DNA of 64,000 nucleotides from Bacillota bacterium. GTDB taxonomy: Bacteria; Bacillota; Clostridia; Oscillospirales; Oscillospiraceae. The DNA lies in contig JAUMWD010000002.1 of NCBI GenBank assembly GCA_030529825.1, positions 56,779-120,778 of the forward strand, in the 5' to 3' direction. Below, piece by piece: positions 1-9,095 of the stretch; position 1 is the stretch's first letter, and the number at the start of each line of letters is the position of its first letter. Position numbers and translations under genes: made by a program. Under the pieces are notes generated by a model. That model made no database searches and had not been told where the DNA came from. It saw only the letters and a program-made list of their open reading frames with translations.

Positions 1-465
1 GTATCTGCTTTCACAGGCCTCGGAGCACCAAGATGGGATATGTACGCCCGAGGTGCCATTGTTGGCCTCACCAGAGGCAGCACAAAGGCTCATGTAGCAA
101 GAGCAGCACTTGAAGGCATTTCCTATCAAGTTAAGGATTTGCTTGACGCCATGGATAAGGACGCGGACAGCGAGCTTTCCGTTCTCCGTGTTGACGGTGG
201 TGCATCGGTCAATAACTTTATGATGCAGTTTCAGGCAGATATTCTTCAGAAGCCCATTGACCGCCCCAAAATGGTTGAAACAACGGCATTCGGCGCGGCA
301 TTTCTCGCAGGCCTTGCAACCGGCGTATGGAATGATGTGTCCGAAATAATCACTCTTCGCAAATCTGACAGGGTATTTATGCCCGAAATGGAACCGGAGA
401 AGGCAGAGAAGCTCCATAACACCTGGCTTCGAGCAGTTGATCGCGCAAGCAAATGGGAAGTATAA
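1..465 (+). CDS. glpK: Glycerol kinase, C-terminal part (cut by window edge)
   Basis: The reading frame is open from base 1, so the gene enters from the left and only about 154 C-terminal residues are seen. Glycerol kinase uses ATP to make glycerol 3-phosphate in the cytoplasm. Visible family signatures are the FTGLGAP segment followed by W-D-x-Y-A-R-G near the start, a GLTRG segment, the RVDGGAS segment with N-N-F-M-M-Q just after it, and the ETTAFGAAFLAG block that closes the FGGY-kinase C-terminal domain. The 3' end carries the SD of the next gene, so the two are probably co-transcribed. Recognition is firm; the N-terminal half cannot be judged. Confidence 0.95.
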   Translation, partial: VSAFTGLGAPRWDMYARGAIVGLTRGSTKAHVARAALEGISYQVKDLLDAMDKDADSELSVLRVDGGASVNNFMMQFQADILQKPIDRPKMVETTAFGAAFLAGLATGVWNDVSEIITLRKSDRVFMPEMEPEKAEKLHNTWLRAVDRASKWEV

Positions 466-479
466 TCGGAGGCACAGGT

Positions 480-1712
480 ATGAAAATTTTTAATCCTGCG
501 GATATTCTTCTGCCGGATGTGGAAAGCATTGAAAAGTGGAGCGTTGTTGCCTGCGACCAGTTTACCTCTGACCTTGGATATTGGAAAAAGGTATACGAGA
601 TTGTAGGAAATGCCCCATCGTCACTGAAGCTGATAATCCCGGAGGCAGAGCTTTCATACAAGGACGCAGACATTGAAAGCGAAAAGATTTACTCTGTCAT
701 GGAGCAGTACCTCGCAGACGGAGTTTTCAGTGTTCACAAAGACTCATACATAATTGTTGAGCGAAAGCTGGCAGACGGCAATGTGCGCCGCGGTATAGTT
801 GGCATGGTCGACCTTGAAGCATATGACTGGTCGGACAATGCCACTGCACCGGTCAGAGCCACAGAGCATACTGTTGAGGACAGGCTTCCTCCCCGCGTTA
901 AGGTGCGTGAAAAGGCACTGCTGGAAATGCCGCATATTATGCTGTTTATTGACGATGCAGAGGATTCTGTAATCGGTAAGGCTGAAAAAGCCGAAATGAT
1001 ATATGATTTTGACCTTATGCAGGGCGGCGGCCATATCACCGGTTGGCTTGCAAAGGATGCTGCCGCAGTTTCAGCGAGCTTTGAACAGCTTGCGGATGCG
1101 TCAGTACTGAATAGTAAATACTCAACTGCAGAGAATCCGATAATCTTTGCTATGGGCGACGGTAACCACAGCATTGCCGCGGCAAAAAAATACTGGAATA
1201 GCGTAAAGGCTGAAATCCCCGAGGAAGAATGGGAAAATCATCCCGCAAGATTTGCTCTTGCGGAGGTTGTGAATATTCATGACAAATCTATCGTTTTTGA
1301 GCCTATTCATAAAGTGATTTTTGATACAGACACGGAGAAATTCTTTGAGGCCGCGGAAAGCTATTTGGACTTTGATGAAAACGGCGACAGAGAAATTGTT
1401 CTGATTACCGAAAAGGGTAGTAAAACAGCTAAACTTTCGGGACTAACCATTGGTGAGCTTATCGGTAAATGCGAGAAATTCTGCGTAAGCTACATTGAAA
1501 AGCACGGCGGTTTCATTGATTATATACATGGCGACGAAGAATGTGTTGGCTTTGCGACAAAGCATAGATGCGCAGGAATCCTCTTACCGAAGATGGAAAA
1601 ATCAGAGCTGTTTACATCTGTAATGAACAGCGGTTCCTTCCCCAAGAAGAGCTTCTCTATTGGACATGGCCCGGATAAGAGATATTATCTTGAGTGCCGT
1701 AAAATTAAGTAA
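480..1712 (+). CDS. DUF1015 family protein
   Basis: A 410-residue protein of the DUF1015 family. The start at 480 is preferred over the upstream ATG at 453, because 453 lies inside glpK while 480 has a GGAGG at 468-472 spaced 7 nt. The family hallmark is a G-D-G-N-H-S motif followed by an alanine-rich helix, near residue 226, plus an N-terminal segment beginning F-N-P-A-D-I-L-L-P. The fold is related to ParB-like nucleotide-binding domains, and in Clostridia these genes often sit near serine biosynthesis genes. That link is from general knowledge and is not supported by neighbours here. Function is not established. It follows glpK by 14 nt and probably shares its transcript. Confidence 0.85.
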   Translation: MKIFNPADILLPDVESIEKWSVVACDQFTSDLGYWKKVYEIVGNAPSSLKLIIPEAELSYKDADIESEKIYSVMEQYLADGVFSVHKDSYIIVERKLADGNVRRGIVGMVDLEAYDWSDNATAPVRATEHTVEDRLPPRVKVREKALLEMPHIMLFIDDAEDSVIGKAEKAEMIYDFDLMQGGGHITGWLAKDAAAVSASFEQLADASVLNSKYSTAENPIIFAMGDGNHSIAAAKKYWNSVKAEIPEEEWENHPARFALAEVVNIHDKSIVFEPIHKVIFDTDTEKFFEAAESYLDFDENGDREIVLITEKGSKTAKLSGLTIGELIGKCEKFCVSYIEKHGGFIDYIHGDEECVGFATKHRCAGILLPKMEKSELFTSVMNSGSFPKKSFSIGHGPDKRYYLECRKIK

Positions 1713-1719
1713 CTTTTTC

Positions 1720-1748
1720 TTGTATAAAGAGGCATAATGTGATAAAAT
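1720..1748 (+). promoter_or_regulatory. SigA-type promoter for yebC
   Basis: TTGTAT at 1720-1725 and TAAAAT at 1743-1748 are spaced 17 bp, with a TGA immediately upstream of the -10 that gives an extended -10. The predicted start is about 40 nt before the yebC ATG. Confidence 0.6.
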
Positions 1749-1793
1749 TATTGCCGTTAATTTTGTAATTACTTTTAAGGAGCTGTAATAAAG

Positions 1794-2528
1794 ATGTCCG
1801 GACATTCCAAATGGCACAATATACAGAAAACAAAGGGCGCTGCTGATGCCAAGCGCGCACAGGCATTCACTAAAATTGCACGCGAAATGATCGTTGCTGT
1901 TAAAGAAGGCGGCAGCGGAGACCCCAACAACAACTCCCGTCTGGCCGCTGTTATCACAAAAGCGAAAGCGGCAAACATGCCCAACGACAACATTAAGCGT
2001 ACCATCGATAAGGCATTAGGCGCAGGCAATACCGATAACTATGAAAAGATCGTTTATGAAGGCTACGGTCCCCAGGGCGTTGCGATTATTGTTGAAACCA
2101 TGACTGACAACCGCAACCGCACTGCAGGTGAAATGCGCCACTACTTTGATAAGTACGGCGGAAACATGGGCGCTGCAAACTGCGTGTCCTGGTCCTTTGA
2201 CAAGAAGGGCGTCATTGTTATTGATAACGAGGACGAAGAGCTCGATGAAGATACCGTCATGATGGAAGTGCTCGATGCAGGTGCTGACGACTTTGAGCCT
2301 GACGGTGAAACCTTTGTCGTTTACACCAAGCCCGATGATGTCGTTCCCGTAGCTGATGCAATTACCGCTGCGGGCTATAAGCTGCTCTCTGCACAGGTTG
2401 AAATGCTGCCCCAGAACGGCTACATCAAGCTCACAAATGAGGATGACATCAAGAATCTCCAGAAGATGCTGGATATGTTCGAGGACAACGATGATGTCCA
2501 GAATGTATGGCACAACTGGGAAGAGTAA
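1794..2528 (+). CDS. yebC: YebC/PmpR family regulator or translation factor
   Basis: A 244-residue full-length member of the YebC family (TACO1-like in mitochondria). It opens with the diagnostic SGHSKWHNIQ segment and continues with K-A-K-A-A-N-M-P-N-D-N-I. The family was long described as DNA-binding regulators; recent work assigns some members a role in relieving ribosome stalling, including at proline-rich stretches. Which role applies here cannot be told from sequence. The start at 1794 has an AAGGAG at 1777-1782. The gene has its own promoter and ends in a strong hairpin shared with the convergent DUF3048 gene. Confidence 0.95.
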   Translation: MSGHSKWHNIQKTKGAADAKRAQAFTKIAREMIVAVKEGGSGDPNNNSRLAAVITKAKAANMPNDNIKRTIDKALGAGNTDNYEKIVYEGYGPQGVAIIVETMTDNRNRTAGEMRHYFDKYGGNMGAANCVSWSFDKKGVIVIDNEDEELDEDTVMMEVLDAGADDFEPDGETFVVYTKPDDVVPVADAITAAGYKLLSAQVEMLPQNGYIKLTNEDDIKNLQKMLDMFEDNDDVQNVWHNWEE

Positions 2529-2540
2529 TTTAAGTATAAA

Positions 2541-2570
2541 AAAAGCAGCTCCTTTCGGAGCTGCTTTTTG
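2541..2570. terminator. Bidirectional terminator between yebC and DUF3048 gene
   Basis: Stem AGCAGCTCC/GGAGCTGCT (2545-2553 with 2558-2566), loop TTTC, flanked by A and T runs on both sides. It serves both convergent genes. Confidence 0.9.
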
Positions 2571-2587
2571 CTATAGATTATGCTTGA

Positions 2588-3682
2588 TTATGCACTGAAT
2601 ACAACACCGCCGTACTGCGCAAAGTCTGCAATGGCAACATAGGTCTTGCCGATGCCCAGGGCAAGGGGAGTGCCGTCGGTGAGATAGTAGTGGAAGTTGT
2701 CACTGCGGTCTGCACGCTCCCACTTGATTTCAATGTACTTGCCGCCGCAGCAGAAGTATCCGGAGCCGGAGCCAGTGACTTCCATTTCCTGACGCCCATA
2801 GCTGTCGATGGTCTTTGTAGGAACATCGAGAATGATAACATTGGTGAAGTCGATGGAAGTGTTGTCATCGGACCTGCCGGTTTCAACATCGTCAATGTAT
2901 TCCTTGTCGCTCATGAACAGATTGTAGCAGCTCTTTGAAGAATCATACTTAAGAACGGAGGAGTACCATCCACTGAAGTTTATTAGTGCGGAAGTGGAAG
3001 ACTTTTCACACTGAGAAGCTGCATCGGGGCTGAATACTAGTCCGTAGGTGGTGTCAAAGCTGCTTGCATGAGTCATGGTGTAGTTGTTCTTTGCAAAGGA
3101 AGCAAGCTTCGCGCCGTCGGCAAAGAGAGTGTGCTCAATTGCTACGCCAAGACTTTTGCGGTTGCTGTCACGATAGTAGCTTGAAGCTTCGCCGTCTCTG
3201 TAGCCGCGAACACCGTCAATGTTGTTTATGCCGAGAGATTTGATGTCAGAGTAGCCCTGCTCACTGCCGCCGGCATGAACATAGATTGCATCGTAGGATT
3301 GCGCAAGGCTGAGATAGTAGGGACGGCAGCTGCGGATAGAACCGAGAGTGATGCCGTCAATATCATTAAAAACGGCCATAAGTCTGGTTATACCGCCTTC
3401 AACAACAACCTCATATACCATAGCCGCCTGAGAAAGACCGGCGCAGGGGCGTGCGTCGGGATGGTTATTAATCATGACGCAGTAAGGACGCATATCGCTT
3501 GTATCTTTGTCAACCTGCTCACCGGTAAGAGGATTAATGGTTCCGCTTACGATTTCCTGCACCTTAAGACCGTCTGCATCAACGGAGGGAGGTGCGCCGC
3601 TTCCGTCATCCTTGGGGCTGCAACCGGCAAAGAGGCAGCAGCACATCATAAGAGCGAGAAAAAGTGAAATATATCTTTTCAT
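2588..3682 (-). CDS. DUF3048 (YerB-like) lipoprotein
   Basis: A 364-residue predicted lipoprotein. The signal peptide has a basic start, a hydrophobic core and the lipobox L-F-A-G-C with Cys21 as the lipidation site, so the protein should be anchored outside the membrane. The mature part begins with a Ser/Pro/Asp-rich linker. The DUF3048 signature follows, including C-V-M-I-N-N-H near residue 68 and Y-E-V-V-V-E-G-G-I-T-R. B. subtilis YerB is the known relative; its biochemical role is not settled. A GAGG precedes the ATG at 3682. It is transcribed from a promoter that shares its -35 region with the divergent TIGR01440 gene. Confidence 0.85.
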   Translation of the reverse strand: MKRYISLFLALMMCCCLFAGCSPKDDGSGAPPSVDADGLKVQEIVSGTINPLTGEQVDKDTSDMRPYCVMINNHPDARPCAGLSQAAMVYEVVVEGGITRLMAVFNDIDGITLGSIRSCRPYYLSLAQSYDAIYVHAGGSEQGYSDIKSLGINNIDGVRGYRDGEASSYYRDSNRKSLGVAIEHTLFADGAKLASFAKNNYTMTHASSFDTTYGLVFSPDAASQCEKSSTSALINFSGWYSSVLKYDSSKSCYNLFMSDKEYIDDVETGRSDDNTSIDFTNVIILDVPTKTIDSYGRQEMEVTGSGSGYFCCGGKYIEIKWERADRSDNFHYYLTDGTPLALGIGKTYVAIADFAQYGGVVFSA

Positions 3683-3721
3683 GTAATATTACCTCACAAT
3701 CGGTAGATTTTTGACGAATCT

Positions 3722-3772
3722 ATAATACTACATCTATGGTCTATTGTCAAACTATTGCGATTGTGGTAATAT
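3722..3772. promoter_or_regulatory. Back-to-back SigA promoters sharing one -35 element
   Basis: Plus strand: TTGTCA 3744-3749, 17-bp spacer, TAATAT 3767-3772 with TGG directly upstream (extended -10). Minus strand: TTGACA read from 3750 down to 3745, 17-bp spacer, TATTAT from 3727 to 3722. The two -35 hexamers overlap in the same TTGTCAA stretch, so RNA polymerase can engage only one direction at a time. Confidence 0.7.
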
Positions 3773-3791
3773 ATAGACGGAGATGATTATT

Positions 3792-4334
3792 ATGTACCAG
3801 CAAATTAAAATTGAGGCAGAAGCTGCTATAAGGGAGCTCATTGAGCACTCAAATTTGAAAAAGGGAGATATCGTCGTTGTCGGTTGCTCTTCCAGTGAAA
3901 TTCTCGGAAATAAAATAGGAAAGGGATCTTCTCCCGAGACAGGTAAAGCCGTGATTGAGGCTGTTTTACCCGTACTTTCCGAGAAAGGACTATTCCTTGC
4001 GGCGCAGTGCTGTGAGCATTTGAACAGAGCGCTTGTCATAGAACGGGAAGCTGCAGAAAAATATATGTATGACGAGGTGTGCGTGAGACCTATGCCAAAG
4101 GCAGGCGGCTCCTTTGCCACTGCGGCTTACGAAAGCATGGCTGACCCAGTGGTTGTGGAACATGTCCGTGCAAAGGCAGGCCTTGATATTGGAAATACAC
4201 TTATCGGTATGCACCTTAAGGATGTCGCAGTGCCTTTGAGGCTTGAGACTAAAAAAATCGGCGAAGCACATATAAATGCAGCATTTACCAGACCAAAGCT
4301 GATCGGCGGCGTGAGAGCACATTATCCGGAATAA
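3792..4334 (+). CDS. TIGR01440 / DUF436 family protein (YwlG-like)
   Basis: A 180-residue cytosolic protein of the TIGR01440 (YwlG) family, whose biochemical role is unknown. Family features visible are the VVVGCSSSE segment near residue 31 with G-K-G-S-S-P just after it, the AAQCCEHLNRAL segment, and the conserved ending R-x-K-x-I-G-G-x-R-A-x-Y. The frame is open upstream from an ATG at 3783, but GGAG at 3779-3782 fits the ATG at 3792 with 9-nt spacing, giving the typical M-Y-Q-Q-I start. It is a single-gene unit with its own strong promoter and a bidirectional terminator shared with dapA. Confidence 0.88.
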   Translation: MYQQIKIEAEAAIRELIEHSNLKKGDIVVVGCSSSEILGNKIGKGSSPETGKAVIEAVLPVLSEKGLFLAAQCCEHLNRALVIEREAAEKYMYDEVCVRPMPKAGGSFATAAYESMADPVVVEHVRAKAGLDIGNTLIGMHLKDVAVPLRLETKKIGEAHINAAFTRPKLIGGVRAHYPE

Positions 4335-4360
4335 AAAAGACGGCTTAGCCGTCTTTTTTT
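4333..4360. terminator. Bidirectional terminator
   Basis: Stem GACGGC/GCCGTC (4339-4344 with 4348-4353), loop TTA, extended by A/T runs on both sides. It closes both the TIGR01440 gene and dapA. Confidence 0.88.
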
Positions 4361-5255
4361 ATTCCTTGATACTTAATCCGGCAGATACCAGCTCCTGTAT
4401 CAGCTTGGCTTTGGTGCCGTCAGATATTTCCGTAAGCGGCAGACGCATTTTTCCGCTGTCAAGCCCCATGAGCTTCATGGCGGCTTTAACCGGCATGGGA
4501 TTAGTTTCTATGAACAGAGCAGAGAACAGGGAAGAATACCTGTAAAACAGTTCTTCTGCTTCAGAAAAGCTGCCGCCGAGACACAATGAACACAGCTTTG
4601 AAACTGCCGCCGGTACTATGTTTGACGCTACCGATATTACACCCAAAGCACCCAAGGCCATCATTGGTACGGTGTTGTCGTCGTTACCACTCCAAATATT
4701 CAAACTGTCGCCGCACATTGCCCGCGTTTTTGCAATTAGACTAAAGTCGCCGGAGGCTTCCTTTATGCCGTTAATATTAGGATGACTTGACAGCTCTGCG
4801 TATGTTTGAGCACTTATTCCAATGCCTGTGCGGCTTGGCACATTATATAGAATCATAGGAATATCAACTCTGTCTGCTACATATGTAAAATGCTCTGTAA
4901 GCCCCTTTTGACTTGACTTGTTGTAGTAGGGTGTCACCATCAGTATACCGTCTGCACCGAAGTGCTTTGAGCATTTAGCAAGCTTTAGTGCTTTGTCTGT
5001 ATTGTTGCTTCCCACTCCGGCAATGATTTTCATGCGCCCGTTATTGTAATCGCATGAAAATTCAATCATTTCCTCGTGTTCATACTCCGTCATGGTGGCG
5101 TTCTCTCCTGTTGTTCCGCATACTACAAGGGCGGAAACACCGTTGTCATATTGAAAATCTATCAGTTCACCCAGCTTCTTGTAATCTATGCCGTCATTTG
5201 TGTACGGTGTGATGATTGCGGTACAGCAGCCTTTGAAAATCGGAGTTTTATTCAT
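4359..5255 (-). CDS. dapA: 4-hydroxy-tetrahydrodipicolinate synthase
   Basis: A 298-residue cytosolic enzyme that condenses pyruvate with aspartate semialdehyde in lysine and diaminopimelate synthesis. The start at 5255 is chosen over the ORF start at 5279 because AGGAGG at 5267-5262 is spaced 6 nt from it. The class I aldolase residues are in place: G-T-T-G-E-N at 47-52, Tyr137 in the L-Y-N-V-P-S-R-T-G block, and the Schiff-base Lys165 in G-I-K-E-A-S-G. It stands alone here, without asd, dapB or lysA. The product also feeds dipicolinate synthesis in spore formers. Other pyruvate aldolases of the family are possible but the motifs favour DapA. Confidence 0.9.
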   Translation of the reverse strand: MNKTPIFKGCCTAIITPYTNDGIDYKKLGELIDFQYDNGVSALVVCGTTGENATMTEYEHEEMIEFSCDYNNGRMKIIAGVGSNNTDKALKLAKCSKHFGADGILMVTPYYNKSSQKGLTEHFTYVADRVDIPMILYNVPSRTGIGISAQTYAELSSHPNINGIKEASGDFSLIAKTRAMCGDSLNIWSGNDDNTVPMMALGALGVISVASNIVPAAVSKLCSLCLGGSFSEAEELFYRYSSLFSALFIETNPMPVKAAMKLMGLDSGKMRLPLTEISDGTKAKLIQELVSAGLSIKE

Positions 5256-5312
5256 AGCAAACCTCCTTATGAGATACATGACAGCATATTCTTCTTAAGA
5301 CAAAAATATTCA

Positions 5313-5341
5313 TTGAAATAATATTACCAATGGATTATAAT
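5313..5341 (+). promoter_or_regulatory. SigA promoter for the SpoIID-like/queA/tgt unit
   Basis: TTGAAA 5313-5318, 17-bp spacer, TATAAT 5336-5341. This is close to consensus, about 34 nt upstream of the chosen start at 5375. Confidence 0.75.
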
Positions 5342-5374
5342 ATATTGTCAATAATATGCATAAGGTGGGTATTT

Positions 5375-6859
5375 ATGCGAAAATTCAAGAAAAAACTGAT
5401 AACTCTGTGTCTTGTCTTCGCGCTTTTTGTACCGACTTTTTCCTTTGCGTCGCTTGCAGATGATGACATTCCGGACCTGCCTGTTTTTGATTTGCCTTGC
5501 AGTCTTGATACTGTTAAAGTCGGCTTGTGCCACGGAAGCTCTGCTGTCAGCGCGGCTACATTCCAGTGCAAAACGGGAAATGACTTCCAGATCGGATATT
5601 TTGACTATTCACGAAATTTCCATACTCTCGGCCGTATTTCTAATGACACCGTAACTCTGCATGGTGATATTGAATTCACGGTAGGGGAAGACGATGATGC
5701 TGAAACCGTTGGCTCATGGCATATCTTGCTTGGCAATTCCTATGGGAGCTTTGACGAAGCGGCATCTGCGGCATCAAAGGTGAACGGCTTTCCCGGATAT
5801 GTAGATTATAAATATGTTGTGCTTGTCGGAGCCTATGAAAGCTCCGCAGAGGCAACGACTGCAATGAGCGATAGAGGACTTAAGGGCAGCGCATACTCCG
5901 GAAGCTCGAATTCGGTTATTATTTCAAAGGCTGACTCTGCACAGCTGCTTTTTATGTATGACTCTGCCGGCAGAAAGCTTGCAATTCGCCCGGGCAGTGA
6001 TAATAGCGGCGAAACTCGGTTTAACGGAAATACTTATAAAGGTGCATTTTCTTTTTCAAGAAAAGGAAGCTCACTTTGCGTGACAAACTTTGTTGGTCTT
6101 GAGGACTATGTTAAGGGCGTTTTGCCCTATGAGGTCAGCGCAGATTGGCCGGCGGAAGCCTTGAAGGCACAGGCAGTGTGCGCGAGAACCTATGCTATAA
6201 ACTGCATAAATAGTTACGCAGACAGAGATTTTGATGTGCGTGACGATACCTACAGTCAGGTATATAAAGGCTCAACATACAGCGACAGCGTTATTAACGC
6301 TGCGGCTGATGATACGGCAGGCATGTATGTGCGCTATGAGGGTGCGGTATGCAAGGTCTACTATATGTCATCTGACGGCGGCGGCACCGAAGACGGAATA
6401 AATGTTTTCGGAGAGAGAAGAGCATATTTGGCTGCAGTTGCCGACTCCTTTGAGGTGGCTTCTGATTTCTACGGAAAGACCTGGAGAGAAGAATATACTG
6501 CCTCACAGCTTTCCTACAAGCTTTGTGACCATGGATTTGATATCGGTGATATCACTGAAATTGAGACCACATATTCGGACATAGGTAATGTGATCAGACT
6601 TGATTTTAAGGACACCGACGGAAACACGGCGTTCATAGAACGGCTCGAATGCTATAGCGTTCTCGGACTCAACAGCATCAGATATGATGTTTCCGTGGAA
6701 GAAACAGATGACGGAGAAAAGCTTTTTGTGTTCGAGGGCTGCGGATGGGGCCATAATTGCGGCATGAGCCAATGGGGAGCCTGCACAATGGCAAAGAACA
6801 GCAATGTGGATTGCAATGATATTATCAGGTACTATTTCAGCGGAGCATATATAGCATGA
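5375..6859 (+). CDS. SpoIID/LytB-domain exported protein
   Basis: A 494-residue exported protein. The start at 5375 (M-R-K-F-K-K-K) has AAGGTGGG at 5362-5369 and gives a clean signal peptide ending near A-S-L-A. About residues 120-170 look like a SPOR-type segment (repeated aromatic/Gly pattern with 'VLVGAYES'). The C-terminal half is a SpoIID domain, with the L-P-Y-E-V-S block followed by [11 protein letters not shown] and a late [13 protein letters not shown] motif. SpoIID is a lytic transglycosylase acting on denuded glycan strands; the Glu of YEVS is the expected catalytic residue. The SigA-like promoter and absence of spoIID neighbours suggest a vegetative LytB-like paralogue rather than true SpoIID. 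It overlaps queA by ATGA. Confidence 0.82.
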   Translation: MRKFKKKLITLCLVFALFVPTFSFASLADDDIPDLPVFDLPCSLDTVKVGLCHGSSAVSAATFQCKTGNDFQIGYFDYSRNFHTLGRISNDTVTLHGDIEFTVGEDDDAETVGSWHILLGNSYGSFDEAASAASKVNGFPGYVDYKYVVLVGAYESSAEATTAMSDRGLKGSAYSGSSNSVIISKADSAQLLFMYDSAGRKLAIRPGSDNSGETRFNGNTYKGAFSFSRKGSSLCVTNFVGLEDYVKGVLPYEVSADWPAEALKAQAVCARTYAINCINSYADRDFDVRDDTYSQVYKGSTYSDSVINAAADDTAGMYVRYEGAVCKVYYMSSDGGGTEDGINVFGERRAYLAAVADSFEVASDFYGKTWREEYTASQLSYKLCDHGFDIGDITEIETTYSDIGNVIRLDFKDTDGNTAFIERLECYSVLGLNSIRYDVSVEETDDGEKLFVFEGCGWGHNCGMSQWGACTMAKNSNVDCNDIIRYYFSGAYIA

Positions 6860-7878
6860 ATAAATCGGATTTTTACTTTGACTTGCCGGAGGAGCTGATT
6901 GCTCAGACGCCTCTGCAGAAACGCGATACCTCCCGTCTGCTTCATCTTAATAAGCTTACGGGCGAAATTCAACATAAACATTTCTACGACCTTAAGTCTT
7001 ATCTGCGTGAAGGAGACTGCCTTGTCCTGAATGATTCAAGAGTGTTGCCTGCAAGACTGATTGGATGCAGGCCCACAGGCGGCAGCATTGAGCTTGTGCT
7101 TCTGCGTGATTTGGGCGACGGGAAATGGGAGTGTCTCAGCAGACCCGGCAGAAAGACGCGCCCGGGACAGGAAATCATTTTCGGCGACGGTGAGCTTACT
7201 GCAACGGTAGGGAGCGTTATTGAAGGCGGAAACCGTATTGTCAAATTTCACTATGAGGGTGTTTTCCTTGAGGTGCTTGAACGCCTCGGGAAAATGCCAC
7301 TTCCGCCATACATTAAAGAGGAGCTTCAGGACTCCGAGAGATACCAGACGGTTTACTCAAGAGAGCTTGGAAGCGCTGCGGCACCCACTGCAGGACTTCA
7401 TTTTACAAACGAGCTGCTGGAAGAAATAAAAGAAATGGGTGTTAAAGTCTGCTTTGTAACCCTTCATGTGGGCCTCGGAACCTTCAGACCGGTTAAGGCA
7501 GACAATATCGAAGACCATGAGATGCACTCGGAGTTTTGTATGGTGCCGGAGGAGACGGCAAGAATAATCACCGAAACCAAGCAAAACGGAGGAAGAATAA
7601 TCGGTGTGGGTACTACATCCTGCAGAACGATAGAGAGCTTTGCGAACGCTGACGGTACTATGAATCCGAGCTCCGGTTGGACAAACATTTTCATTTATCC
7701 GGGATATAAGTTCAAATGCCTTGACGCGCTTGTGACTAACTTCCATCTTCCCGAAAGCACGCTGATTATGCTGGTTTCCGCTTTGGCAGGCAGAGAGAAT
7801 GTGCTCAACGCCTATAAAATTGCCGTTGAGGAAAGATATCGCTTCTTTTCCTTCGGTGATGCCATGTTCATAGAATAG
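6856..7878 (+). CDS. queA: tRNA preQ1(34) S-adenosylmethionine ribosyltransferase-isomerase
   Basis: A 340-residue cytosolic enzyme that moves the ribosyl group of AdoMet to preQ1 at tRNA position 34, forming epoxyqueuosine. Family signatures are [10 protein letters not shown] at the N-terminus, N-D-S-R-V-L-P-A-R, the A-P-T-A-G-L-H-F segment, [10 protein letters not shown], and N-F-H-L-P-E-S-T-L near the end. Length matches the family. The ATG overlaps the stop of the SpoIID-like gene. tgt follows after 10 nt, so the two queuosine genes form a unit. No queCDEF genes are in the window, so preQ1 may be imported or made elsewhere. Confidence 0.96.
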   Translation: MNKSDFYFDLPEELIAQTPLQKRDTSRLLHLNKLTGEIQHKHFYDLKSYLREGDCLVLNDSRVLPARLIGCRPTGGSIELVLLRDLGDGKWECLSRPGRKTRPGQEIIFGDGELTATVGSVIEGGNRIVKFHYEGVFLEVLERLGKMPLPPYIKEELQDSERYQTVYSRELGSAAAPTAGLHFTNELLEEIKEMGVKVCFVTLHVGLGTFRPVKADNIEDHEMHSEFCMVPEETARIITETKQNGGRIIGVGTTSCRTIESFANADGTMNPSSGWTNIFIYPGYKFKCLDALVTNFHLPESTLIMLVSALAGRENVLNAYKIAVEERYRFFSFGDAMFIE

Positions 7879-7888
7879 GAGATGTTGT

Positions 7889-9019
7889 ATGTACAATCTT
7901 AAAAAACAGGAGGGACACGCCAGAAGAGGTGAGTTTGAAACTCCGCACGGTACAATTCAGACGCCTGTGTTTATGAATGTAGGCACTGCGGGCGCCATAA
8001 AAGGCGCTCTGTCGGCGGAGGATCTGAAAAACATCGGCTGTCAAGTTGAGCTCTCCAACACCTATCATCTGCATGTTCGCCCCGGCGACACGCTTGTAAA
8101 AGAAATGGGTGGACTTCACAAATTCATGACCTGGGACGGGCCTATACTTACAGACAGCGGCGGATTTCAGGTGTTTTCCCTTGCAACTTTAAGAAAAATC
8201 ACCGAAGAGGGTGTTAAATTTAACTCTCATGTTGATGGCCGACATATATTTATGGGACCGGAGGAGAGTATGCGTATTCAGTCAAACCTCGGCTCTGATA
8301 TTGCTATGGCATTTGATGAATGTGTAAAAATTCCGTCACCCCATGATTATGTTGAAAAATCCTGCGAACGCACATTTAGATGGCTTGAAAGATGTAAGAA
8401 GGCTCTCACTGAATACAATAGTGAAGACGATGCCGTAAATCCGGGGCAGGTGCTGTTTGGCATAAATCAGGGTGCAACATTTACAGATCTTCGCATTAAT
8501 CACATGAAGAAAATTGCGGAGCTTGATTTGCCCGGATATGCCATTGGCGGACTTGCGGTAGGGGAAACCCACCAGGAGATGTACGATACCATAGAGGCTG
8601 TTGAGGAATATATGCCAAAGGATAAGCCGAGGTATCTTATGGGCGTGGGTACCCCCGGAAATATAATTGAGGGTGTTTACCGTGGAATTGATTTCTTTGA
8701 CTGCGTAATGCCTGCCAGAAACGGAAGACACGGCCATCTGTTCACTTGGAATGGAATTATCAACATCAAAAATGAGAAATACGCAAAGGACGCGTTTCCT
8801 ATTGATCCGCTTTGCGATTGTCCGGTGTGCAGAAGATATTCAAAGGCATATATACGCCACCTGTTTAAGGCGGAGGAAATGCTTTCCATGAGGCTTGCCG
8901 TAATGCACAATTTATATTTCTATAACAAGCTTATGGAAAGAATAAGGGAAAGCCTTGATGAGGGGAACTTTGCGGAATTCCGCGGAAAGTACTCAAAAAC
9001 GCTTGATACCAGAATATAA
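7889..9019 (+). CDS. tgt: tRNA-guanine(34) transglycosylase
   Basis: A 376-residue enzyme that exchanges guanine for preQ1 at the wobble position of tRNAs with GUN anticodons. The active-site block D-S-G-G-F-Q-V-F is near residue 91. The nucleophile region F-D-C-V-M-P with R-N-G-R-H-G after it lies near residue 270. The zinc ligands C-D-C-P-V-C and a later His (Y-I-R-H-L) are intact. An AGGAGA lies just upstream of the ATG. It works directly before QueA in the pathway and is encoded right after it. A consensus promoter for yajC begins just after its stop. Confidence 0.97.
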   Translation: MYNLKKQEGHARRGEFETPHGTIQTPVFMNVGTAGAIKGALSAEDLKNIGCQVELSNTYHLHVRPGDTLVKEMGGLHKFMTWDGPILTDSGGFQVFSLATLRKITEEGVKFNSHVDGRHIFMGPEESMRIQSNLGSDIAMAFDECVKIPSPHDYVEKSCERTFRWLERCKKALTEYNSEDDAVNPGQVLFGINQGATFTDLRINHMKKIAELDLPGYAIGGLAVGETHQEMYDTIEAVEEYMPKDKPRYLMGVGTPGNIIEGVYRGIDFFDCVMPARNGRHGHLFTWNGIINIKNEKYAKDAFPIDPLCDCPVCRRYSKAYIRHLFKAEEMLSMRLAVMHNLYFYNKLMERIRESLDEGNFAEFRGKYSKTLDTRI

Positions 9020-9024
9020 AGTGC

Positions 9025-9053
9025 TTGAAATTTGTTATACAAATATGTATAAT
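9025..9053 (+). promoter_or_regulatory. SigA promoter for yajC
   Basis: TTGAAA 9025-9030, 17-bp spacer, TATAAT 9048-9053. It starts 5 bases after the tgt stop, so yajC has its own transcript in addition to any read-through. Confidence 0.75.
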
Positions 9054-9095
9054 GATTAACATCAAAAAATTAAAATTATATTTAAGGAGAAAAAT

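Noticed and set aside
453..479. Upstream ATG start for the DUF1015 gene
   Set aside because: It overlaps glpK and has no SD, while the ATG at 480 has GGAGG at the right distance.
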